In this document: piece after piece, positions 1 through 4,977 of the stretch
Layout of the letters: every line of letters starts with the position of its first letter
How positions within the stretch are numbered: the first letter of the stretch is position 1
Origin: Frankiales bacterium
GTDB lineage: Bacteria > Actinomycetota > Actinomycetes > Mycobacteriales > SCTD01
Direction: 5' to 3'
Assembly (NCBI GenBank): GCA_025965755.1
Contig: JAOPWI010000396.1
Span: 1 to 7,233 of the forward strand
Length of the DNA stretch: 7,233 nucleotides
The notes under the pieces: generated by a model
The model's input: only the letters and a program-made list of their open reading frames with translations
Told to the model about the DNA's origin: nothing
Databases searched by the model: none
Translations under genes and position numbers: made by a program

Positions 1-1
1 G

Positions 2-658
2 CCGGCGCCGCGCGCCGCGCCGTCCCCCGCCGACGTGTCGGCCGGGCCGTCACCGGCCGCCCCGTCGTCACCGGTGCGGCCCACGGGAACGCGGGCCGGC
101 AGCTACATCTACGAGACGTCCGGCACGGTCACCGCCGGCGCGCCCCAGGAGGTGTCGGGCACGTCGACGCTGCGGGTCGAGCCGGTGTCGGCCGGCACGC
201 AGCACACCGTTCTGGAGGGCGACCAGGGCCGGACCGAGACCGACGTCCTGATCAAGGCCGACGGCACGTACGTCACGCGGCTGGTCGTCACCAACCCGGC
301 CTTCAGCAAGGACTTCCGGCCGGCCCCGGCCGCGCTGCTCGCGCCCGAGCCGGCCGACCCGGGGCGGCGGTGGACGTGGCGGACGACGTCGACCGACGGC
401 AGAACGCGCGTGTCGGCGAGCAACCGGGTGCTGCGCGCGGAGACCGTCACCATCGGCGGCCGACAGGTCGCCGCTCGCGTCCTCGAGACGGTCCTCGTCA
501 TGCGCGGGGATGTCACCTACGACGCCACCACCACCACCTGGTACGCACCTGAGGAGCGACTGCCCGTGAAGGACCGCACGAACGGCAAGGGCATGGTCAG
601 CGGCTTCACCTTCTCCGCCGACGTGACCAGCACGATGCGCTCGACGGAGCCGTCCTGA
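2..658 (+). CDS. Probable exported protein of unknown function, 5' end outside the window
   Basis: I do not recognise a named family. The frame is open to the left edge. The first in-frame GTG (35) has no Shine-Dalgarno and lies inside a Pro/Ala/Ser-rich stretch, so the true start is probably upstream and about 218 C-terminal residues are present. The low-complexity stretch (about the first 33 visible residues) looks like the linker that often follows a signal peptide or lipobox, which would lie off the window. The rest is a beta-rich domain starting at GSYIYETSG, with alternating hydrophobic and Thr/Ser residues, a WTWRTTS strand, and near the end TTTWYAPEERLPVKDRTNG, a strand-turn pattern I associate with secreted or lipoprotein beta-sheet domains. 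No catalytic motif is visible. Its TGA overlaps the ATG of the oxidoreductase by one base (TGATG), implying one transcript and coupled translation. Export is inferred, since no signal peptide is visible. Confidence 0.75.
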   Translation, partial: PAPRAAPSPADVSAGPSPAAPSSPVRPTGTRAGSYIYETSGTVTAGAPQEVSGTSTLRVEPVSAGTQHTVLEGDQGRTETDVLIKADGTYVTRLVVTNPAFSKDFRPAPAALLAPEPADPGRRWTWRTTSTDGRTRVSASNRVLRAETVTIGGRQVAARVLETVLVMRGDVTYDATTTTWYAPEERLPVKDRTNGKGMVSGFTFSADVTSTMRSTEPS

Positions 659-1638
659 TGCGCGCCGTCACGATCCCGTCGCCGGGAGGTCCCGAGGCGC
701 TCGTGCTGGCCGACGTGCCCGATGCGGTCGCCGGCCCGGGGGAGGTGCTGGTCGAGGTCGCCGCGTCCGCGGTCAACCGGGCCGACCTGCTGCAGCGGCG
801 CGGCTTCTACAACCCGCCGCCCGGTGCCTCGCCGTACCCCGGGCTCGAGTGCTCGGGCCGCGTCGCCGGGCTCGGCGAGGGCGTGACCGGCTGGCAGGTC
901 GGTGACGAGGTGTGCGCGCTGCTGGCGGGCGGCGGCTACGCCGAGCTGGTGGCCGTTCCGGCCGGCCAGCTGCTGCCGGTGCCCCAGGGGGTCAGCCTGC
1001 TGGAGGCGGCCGGGCTGCCCGAGGTCGCGTGCACCGTGTGGAGCAACGTCTTCGACCTGGCTGCGCTGCAGCCGGGCGAGGTGCTGCTGGTGCACGGCGG
1101 CACCAGCGGCATCGGCACCTTCGCGATCCAGCTGGCCACCCGCTTCGGCGCGCGCGTGGTCGTCACCGTCGGCTCGCCGGAGAAGGCCGCCCGCGCGCTG
1201 GAGCTGGGCGCCGAGCGCGCGGTGCTCTACCGCGACGAGGACTTCGTCGAGCAGGTGCGCGCCCACACCGGCGGCCGCGGCGCCGACGTCGTGCTGGACA
1301 ACATGGGCGCGGCCTACCTGCCGCGCAACGTGCAGGCGCTGGCCACCGGCGGCCGCCTGGTGGTCATCGGCCTGCAGGGCGGCGCGACGGGCGAGCTGGA
1401 CCTCGGCACGCTGCTGATGAAGCGGGCCGCCGTGCACGCGACCTCGCTGCGCGCCCGACCGGCGCACGAGAAGGCCGCCATCGTGGCCAGCGTGCTCGCG
1501 CAGGTCTGGCCCGCGGTCGAGGCCGGCGACGTACGACCGGTCATCGACCAGGTGCTGCCCCTCGAGCAGGTGGCCCGGGCCCACCAGGTGCTCGAGGACA
1601 GCACCCACGTCGGCAAGGTGCTGCTGCAGGTCCGTTAG
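658..1638 (+). CDS. NAD(P)H quinone oxidoreductase, PIG3-like (zinc-independent MDR family)
   Basis: A 326-residue medium-chain dehydrogenase/reductase, full length for the quinone oxidoreductase branch. The N-terminal GroES-like catalytic half carries AVNRADLLQRRGFYNPPPG (about 39-57), the hallmark of the PIG3/TP53I3 subgroup, followed by YPGLECSGRV (60-69) and GWQVGDEVCALL (78-89). The Rossmann half has VHGGTSGIGTFAIQLA (145-160) for NAD(P) binding, then VTVGSPEKAARALELGAE (169-186), GADVVLDNMG (208-217), and HVGKVLLQVR at the C-terminus. Structural-zinc cysteines of alcohol dehydrogenases are absent, as expected for zeta-crystallin/PIG3 enzymes. The family reduces quinones or other electrophiles with NADPH in the cytosol; the physiological substrate cannot be read from sequence. 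The ATG is preceded by GGAG (646-649) at 8-base spacing inside the upstream gene, and the two genes overlap by one base, so they are probably co-transcribed. The TAG overlaps the stop of the convergent neighbour. Confidence 0.93.
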   Translation: MRAVTIPSPGGPEALVLADVPDAVAGPGEVLVEVAASAVNRADLLQRRGFYNPPPGASPYPGLECSGRVAGLGEGVTGWQVGDEVCALLAGGGYAELVAVPAGQLLPVPQGVSLLEAAGLPEVACTVWSNVFDLAALQPGEVLLVHGGTSGIGTFAIQLATRFGARVVVTVGSPEKAARALELGAERAVLYRDEDFVEQVRAHTGGRGADVVLDNMGAAYLPRNVQALATGGRLVVIGLQGGATGELDLGTLLMKRAAVHATSLRARPAHEKAAIVASVLAQVWPAVEAGDVRPVIDQVLPLEQVARAHQVLEDSTHVGKVLLQVR

Positions 1639-2495
1639 CGGATGCCCAGGCCCCCCGCGTCCACGACCAGCCGGGCCAGCGGCGTGCCGAGCTCGGCCAG
1701 CCGGGCGCAGCCCTCGGCGCCCAGGTGGGCGTACGGGGGGACGGACAGCCGGTCGGTGTCGTCCTCGAGGCGCTGCCTGCGGGCCCTGCCCTCGTCGGTG
1801 AAGCTCCCGTCCAGCTGCAGCCAGCCGCGCCCGGCCAGGCTCTCGACGGCGCCGTCCCACTGCGCGTCCGACCAGCCCCGGGTGGACTGCAGGCCCTTGC
1901 GGCTCCAGCTGTCGCCGACGGCGACGTGCAGGACGGCCGCCTCCAGCCCGGACAGGCCCTGGTGCACCAGCGCGGCGATGTGGCCGTCGCCGCGGTACTC
2001 ACGCAGCAGGCTCTGCGCATGCCACAGCGCCACGTGCGGCTGCTCGGGCCAGTCCAGAGCGGCGTGCGCCGCGTACAGCGGGCGGCCCTCCGGCGCGCAG
2101 CCCTGCGTGGCGGTGCGGGCCAGCTCGGCCGCCTCGGCCACCTCCGGACCGTCCACCCGGTCGCCGAGGAGACGGCGCAGCGCCCGGTCCACGGCCCGGA
2201 ACCGGGCCGCGACGAGGTCGGCGGGCGAGGCGACGTCCCACGCGCCGGTCATGCCGAACGCGACCACGGACGGCGAGAAGTTGAAGAAGGTCGCCGTCAC
2301 GACGTCCGGACCGACCGCCCCCATGGCCGCCGCCCGGGCCGGGAAGTACGCCTGAGCGGGGTTGGCCTTGAGGTCGAAGCCGAGCGCGGAGTACTCCTCC
2401 CGGCCCTCCGGCGCGAAGTAGATCATCGAGTGCAGCGGCTCGACGGCCCGCCAGGTGGAGCGGGCGATGTCCGGGGTCACGCTCGGTGCGGTCAT
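1635..2495 (-). CDS. SCO6745 family protein (HTH_67-type), function unknown
   Basis: A 286-residue protein matching the actinobacterial SCO6745 / HTH_67 family. Recognisable blocks are VEPLHSMIYFAPEG (18-31), AYFPARAAAMGAVGPDVVTA (49-68) followed by TFFNFSP, LWHAQSLLREYRGDGHIAAL (157-176), and a C-terminal winged-helix-like segment GWSDAQWDGAVESLAGRGWL (207-226) followed by FTDEGRARR (232-240). The family has no established biochemical role; the HTH-like fold suggests, but does not prove, nucleic-acid or ligand binding. I chose ATG 2495: a GGAGG lies at 2510-2506, 10 bases before the ATG. An in-frame GTG at 2501 is an alternative (spacing 4), and would overlap the stop of a small upstream ORF as GTGA. 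The frame is open to an ATG at 2654, but that extension is Arg-rich, unlike the family, and overlaps the bpa start. The stop (TAA) overlaps that of the convergent oxidoreductase by four bases. Confidence 0.85.
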   Translation of the reverse strand: MTAPSVTPDIARSTWRAVEPLHSMIYFAPEGREEYSALGFDLKANPAQAYFPARAAAMGAVGPDVVTATFFNFSPSVVAFGMTGAWDVASPADLVAARFRAVDRALRRLLGDRVDGPEVAEAAELARTATQGCAPEGRPLYAAHAALDWPEQPHVALWHAQSLLREYRGDGHIAALVHQGLSGLEAAVLHVAVGDSWSRKGLQSTRGWSDAQWDGAVESLAGRGWLQLDGSFTDEGRARRQRLEDDTDRLSVPPYAHLGAEGCARLAELGTPLARLVVDAGGLGIR

Positions 2496-2497
2496 GG

Positions 2498-2602
2498 TCA
2501 CAGGGCCTCCAGGGGCGGGTCGACGGTGAAGTCGTCGTCGTCGGAGGTGTAGCAGGTCGCCCCGGCGCCCACGGTGCGCCAGGCCTCGGTTCCGGGGAAC
2601 AT
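2498..2602 (-). CDS. Possible 34-residue ORF upstream of the SCO6745-type gene
   Basis: A minus-strand frame from ATG 2602 to TGA 2500-2498 encodes MFPGTEAWRTVGAGATCYTS followed by four Asp, FTVDPP and LEAL. It ends two bases before the chosen ATG of the SCO6745-type gene, or overlaps the alternative GTG start by four bases (GTGA), the usual geometry of coupled genes. The residues look plausibly proteinaceous (Trp, Cys, Tyr, acidic run) rather than the Arg/Pro/Ala text typical of shadow frames here. Against it, there is no strong Shine-Dalgarno (only GGTGG three bases upstream), it sits in a divergent promoter region, and I recognise no homolog. It could be a leader peptide, a tiny gene, a C-terminal remnant, or chance. 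Confidence 0.25.
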   Translation of the reverse strand: MFPGTEAWRTVGAGATCYTSDDDDFTVDPPLEAL

Positions 2603-2608
2603 CGGCCA

Positions 2609-2638
2609 CCCGGTCAGGTGAGCCGGCGACCTGCCGGG
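2609..2638. repeat. Bulged inverted repeat in the SCO6745/bpa divergent region (operator candidate)
   Basis: The left arm CCCGG-t-CAGGT (2609-2619) pairs with the right arm ACCTG-CCGGG (2629-2638): ten pairs with one bulged T (2614) and a nine-base centre. It lies between two divergent genes and immediately upstream of the putative bpa -10 region, where an operator would be expected. It ends no gene, so a terminator role is unlikely. In DNA of this GC content a chance match is possible. Confidence 0.3.
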
Positions 2639-2639
2639 G

Positions 2640-2645
2640 CAGGAT
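2640..2645 (+). promoter_or_regulatory. Weak -10-like box for bpa
   Basis: CAGGAT resembles the actinobacterial TANNAT/TANNNT -10 hexamer except for the first base. It ends seven bases before ATG 2653, the spacing seen for better boxes before serS and larB in this window. It would give a leaderless or nearly leaderless bpa mRNA. No convincing -35 is seen. Confidence 0.25.
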
Positions 2646-2652
2646 GCGGGTC

Positions 2653-3195
2653 ATGAGCGAGCAGCCGGGTCAGGGTCAGCAGGTCGTCGTCGTCGGAGCG
2701 GACGGGCAGCCCGTCGGAACGGTCCAGGTGCCCGAGGCGGACGGGTCGGAGGAGCGCAACCCGGTCGAGTTGGTCGAGCAGCCGGCCAAGGTCATGCGGA
2801 TCGGCTCGATGGTCAAGCAGCTGCTCGAGGAGGTCCGGGCCGCTCCCCTGGACGACGCCGCCCGCACCCGGCTGCGGGAGATCCACGACAGCTCGATCAG
2901 GGAGCTCTCCGACGGCCTGGCGCCCGAGCTGCAGGCCGAGCTGGAGCGGCTGACGCTGCCCTTCACCGACGACACGGTGCCCTCCGACGCCGAGCTGCGG
3001 ATCGCCCAGGCCCAGCTGGTCGGGTGGCTGGAGGGGCTGTTCGCCGGCATCCAGACCGCGCTGTTCGCCCAGCAGATGGCCGCCAAGATGCAGCTCGAGC
3101 AGCAGGGCCGCGGCCGGGTCGCGCTGCCCGGCGGGCCGCACGCCCCCGGCATGCCCGGCGGCGGCGCCCAGGGTGGGACGGGGCAGTACCTCTAG
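2653..3195 (+). CDS. bpa: Bacterial proteasome activator Bpa (PafE)
   Basis: A 180-residue protein closely resembling mycobacterial Bpa/PafE (Rv3780). The core matches strongly: LVEQPAKVMRIGSMVKQLLE (40-59), VRAAPLDDAARTRLREIH (61-78), SIRELSDGLAPELQAELERL (81-100), TLPFTDDTVPSDAELRIAQA (101-120), QLVGWLEGLFAGIQTALFAQ (121-140). These form the helical bundle of the dodecameric ring. The C-terminus ends GQYL (177-180), the HbYX-like tail that docks into the proteasome alpha ring and opens the gate. Bpa is an ATP-independent activator that stimulates degradation of certain proteins, such as the heat-shock repressor HspR in mycobacteria, without pupylation. The N-terminal ~35 residues and the Gly/Pro-rich 158-176 are probably disordered. 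An ATG at 2644 is an alternative; MSEQ at 2653 looks the more natural start. Core 20S genes are not in the window. The gene ends three bases from the convergent phosphatase gene. Confidence 0.95.
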   Translation: MSEQPGQGQQVVVVGADGQPVGTVQVPEADGSEERNPVELVEQPAKVMRIGSMVKQLLEEVRAAPLDDAARTRLREIHDSSIRELSDGLAPELQAELERLTLPFTDDTVPSDAELRIAQAQLVGWLEGLFAGIQTALFAQQMAAKMQLEQQGRGRVALPGGPHAPGMPGGGAQGGTGQYL

Positions 3196-3198
3196 GAC

Positions 3199-3987
3199 CT
3201 AGAACCAGCGCTCGAGAACCTGGGCCACGCCGTCGTCGTCGTTGCTGGCGGTGACCTCGTCAGCGACCTCGAGCACCTCGGGGTGGGCGTTGGCGACCGC
3301 GACGCCGCGGCCGGCCCAGCTGAGCATCGGCAGGTCGTTGGGCATGTCGCCGAAGGCGATGACGCGCTCGGCCGCCACACCGTGCTGGTGGGCGAGCGCG
3401 GCCAGGCCGGTCGCCTTGCTGATGCCCGCGGCGCTCACCTCGAGCAGCCCGTCGTTGCTGCTGTGGGTCAGCGTGGCGCGGTCGCCCACGGCCGCGCGGG
3501 CGGCCGCGAGCAGGTCGTCGCTGCCCAGCTCGGGGTGGCGGGCCAGCAGCTTGACGACGCCGCCGGCCACCAGCTCCTCGACCGGCATGGGGGTGTGATC
3601 GGCAAGCTCCCAGTGCGGCTTGTAGCGGTGCTCGTGCCCGAAGCCGTGGTCGGTGCGCTCGGTGGCGAAGGCGATGTCGGGCAGCGCGTCGCGCAGGGCG
3701 GCCGCGACCTCGCCGGCCGCCTGCTCGTCGAGCAGGTTGCTGTCGACCACCTGCTCGGTGTGCAGGTCGTAGACCAGCGCGCCGTTGGCGCAGATGGCCA
3801 GGCCCCGGTGACCGGTCATCTCGACGATCGGCGCCATCCAGCGTGGCGGCCGGCCGGTGACCATGACGAACGGGACGCCGGCCGCCTCGATCCGGCCGAT
3901 GACGTCGCGGGTGCGCTGCGCGATGGTGCCGTCGGAGCGGACGACCGTGCCGTCGAGGTCGGTGGCGACGAGAAGAGGCTGGTCCAC
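3199..3987 (-). CDS. Cof-type HAD-IIB family phosphatase
   Basis: A 262-residue HAD-superfamily hydrolase with all four motifs. Motif I is VATDLDGTVVRS, with D10 as probable nucleophile and D12 as acid/base. Motif II is VMVTGRPPRW, with T44. Motif III lysine is K191 in GISKATGLAAL. Motif IV is FGDMPNDLPML, with D214 and D218 for Mg2+. The segment from about residue 85 to 185 is the C2-type cap that sets substrate choice, placing it in the Cof/HAD-IIB group that dephosphorylates sugar phosphates, flavin mononucleotide and similar small phosphoesters in the cytosol. The substrate cannot be told. The length is normal. The start is GTG 3987; no later start would keep motif I. The only GGAG (3993-3990) is two bases from the GTG, too close for a standard Shine-Dalgarno, so a leaderless mRNA is plausible. 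Convergent with bpa, with no room for a terminator. Confidence 0.93.
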   Translation of the reverse strand: MDQPLLVATDLDGTVVRSDGTIAQRTRDVIGRIEAAGVPFVMVTGRPPRWMAPIVEMTGHRGLAICANGALVYDLHTEQVVDSNLLDEQAAGEVAAALRDALPDIAFATERTDHGFGHEHRYKPHWELADHTPMPVEELVAGGVVKLLARHPELGSDDLLAAARAAVGDRATLTHSSNDGLLEVSAAGISKATGLAALAHQHGVAAERVIAFGDMPNDLPMLSWAGRGVAVANAHPEVLEVADEVTASNDDDGVAQVLERWF

Positions 3988-3993
3988 CGCTCC

Positions 3994-3999
3994 AGTGTC
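3994..3999 (-). promoter_or_regulatory. Weak -10-like box for the HAD phosphatase gene
   Basis: Read on the minus strand this is GACACT, matching the A and final T of TANNNT. Six bases separate it from the GTG start, exactly where a leaderless transcript would place its -10. No clear -35 is visible. The support is mainly positional, together with the lack of a usable Shine-Dalgarno. Confidence 0.25.
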
Positions 4000-4027
4000 C
4001 CTGATGCGCGGCGCGGGACCAGGCGCG

Positions 4028-4049
4028 GCACCACCCGGAAGGGTGGTGC
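4028..4049. repeat. Perfect 9-bp inverted repeat with GGAA loop in a divergent intergenic region
   Basis: GCACCACCC (4028-4036) and GGGTGGTGC (4041-4049) are exact reverse complements around GGAA, a GNRA-type tetraloop if transcribed rightward. It lies in the 117-base gap (3988-4104) between two divergent genes, so it does not terminate either. It is either an operator (22-bp near-palindrome) or a 5'-UTR hairpin of the secreted-protein gene. Between it and the GTG at 4105 there is also a short CCGT/ACGG repeat (4054-4065) and a TGCCC/GGGCA pair (4070-4074, 4090-4094). I see no clear sigma-70-type promoter in the gap. Confidence 0.5.
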
Positions 4050-4104
4050 GGAACCGTCACAACGGCTGATGCCCGACTTGTGTCCTTCAGGGCAAGGTCA
4101 ACAT

Positions 4105-4914
4105 GTGCGTCACCCTCCCCTGCTCCGTGCTGCCGTGCCCCTGCTGGCCGCGCTCGCCCTGCTGCCCTCGGCCGCCGTCGCGGCGTCGCGAGAGGACCCC
4201 GGCACCATCGTCCAGCCGTCGCCGGGTCAGGAGCCGGCGCTGCCCGCAGCGTCGCCGGTCCCGACGCCGGGCACGACCGGCCCCGAGCTCCCGGGCAGCG
4301 CCGCTCCGGACCGCCCCGTCCCGACGCAGTGGGTCACCGAGATCGTCGGCGGCGTCGCCGAGCAGCCCCCGTGCCCGGTCGCCGGCCTGCTCCTGTGGCA
4401 GCCGCGGTCGGCGTCCGGCGACCCGGTCGACGTGACGGTGACGGGCACGCCGGGGCAGCCGGTCGCACTCCAGGGCTACAGCCGCCCGGACACCGCCTAC
4501 CGCGTTCTGCGCACCGCCGTGCTGGCGGCCGACGGCACCGCCCGCTTCGTTCTGCAGCCGAGCACCAGCACCCGCCTGTACGCCCAGCAGGCCGGTTGCC
4601 GGCCGAGCCCGACCGCCGTGCTCACCGTCGTGGCGGTGCCCTCCCTGCTGGCCACCCGCACCGCGACAGGCGCCGTCTTCACCGGCAGCGTGCGACCGGC
4701 CCGCGCCGGCGTGCTGGTCAGCCTCTACCGGCGGGCCGCCGGCGGCGCCCTGGTCCTGTCCGGGCAGACGCGGTCCACGGCGAGCGGCACGTACGCCCTC
4801 CGGCGCGCGCTGCCGGCCGCCGGGCGGCACGTCTTCGTGGTGCGCACCGGCGCGGACAACACCAACGCGGCGGGCCAGAGCCCGGCTCGGGCGGTCGGGC
4901 CCGCCCGAGGCTGA
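4105..4914 (+). CDS. Secreted protein with probable tandem Ig-like beta-sandwich domains, function unknown
   Basis: A 269-residue protein I do not recognise by name. The N-terminus is a signal peptide: MRHPPLLR, then a hydrophobic core AAVPLLAALALLPSAAVAAS (9-28), with a probable signal peptidase I site near AVAA/S. Residues about 30-72 are a Pro/Ser/Gly-rich linker. Two beta-rich modules follow: about 75-178, with C90 (PPCPV) and C165 (AGCRP) able to form a disulfide outside the membrane, and about 179-255 (TGSVRPARAGVLVSLYRR, then SGTYALRRALPAAGRHVFVV), resembling Ig-like repeats of actinobacterial exported proteins. No sortase motif or C-terminal anchor is seen, so it is probably released or loosely wall-associated. 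I chose GTG 4105 because AAGG (4094-4097) sits seven bases upstream and it starts the signal peptide directly. An ATG at 4103 is in another frame. The gene stands alone, divergent from the phosphatase and convergent with serS. Confidence 0.8.
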   Translation: MRHPPLLRAAVPLLAALALLPSAAVAASREDPGTIVQPSPGQEPALPAASPVPTPGTTGPELPGSAAPDRPVPTQWVTEIVGGVAEQPPCPVAGLLLWQPRSASGDPVDVTVTGTPGQPVALQGYSRPDTAYRVLRTAVLAADGTARFVLQPSTSTRLYAQQAGCRPSPTAVLTVVAVPSLLATRTATGAVFTGSVRPARAGVLVSLYRRAAGGALVLSGQTRSTASGTYALRRALPAAGRHVFVVRTGADNTNAAGQSPARAVGPARG

Positions 4915-4942
4915 GGACCGCCGCACCCTCGTGCCGGGCTGC

Positions 4943-4977
4943 TGCCCGCCGCCCGCCTGGGCGAACGGCGGCGGGCA
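4943..4977. terminator. Bidirectional hairpin terminator between the secreted-protein gene and serS
   Basis: TGCCCGCCGCC (4943-4953) and GGCGGCGGGCA (4967-4977) form a perfect 11-bp GC-rich stem around a 13-base loop. It lies between two convergent stops (TGA 4912-4914 on the plus strand, TAG 4980-4978 on the minus strand) and abuts the serS stop codon with no gap. There is no U-tract on either side, as is common for actinobacterial terminators. Position and strength make bidirectional termination the natural reading. Confidence 0.75.

Noticed and set aside
517..1860. 447-codon minus-strand open frame across the oxidoreductase gene
   Set aside because: Arg/Gly/Ala/His-rich text typical of antisense frames in very GC-rich DNA; the plus-strand oxidoreductase is unmistakable.
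912..2552. 546-codon plus-strand frame across the oxidoreductase 3' half and antisense to the SCO6745-type gene
   Set aside because: Repetitive Arg/Ala/Gly composition, no domain, and it overlaps two well-supported genes.
2531..2698. The 16-base string (GTC)4GGAG occurs at 2531-2546 and at 2683-2698
   Set aside because: It is a simple GTC triplet run, reading DDDD in the small minus-strand ORF and VVVV in bpa, common in GC-rich coding DNA; no other shared flanking sequence supports a real duplication.
4056..4061. GTCACA, resembling half of an MtrA-type site, upstream of the secreted-protein gene
   Set aside because: Only one six-base copy and no second direct repeat at the expected spacing; too short to support regulation.
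3283..4104. N-terminal extension of the secreted-protein frame through the HAD gene
   Set aside because: It is the antisense of the HAD phosphatase and would bury the signal peptide; GTG 4105 with AAGG upstream is the sensible start.
4050..4104. Possible cyclic-di-AMP (ydaO) or other known riboswitch before the secreted-protein gene
   Set aside because: The leader is too short and lacks the conserved ydaO core sequences; only small isolated hairpins are present.
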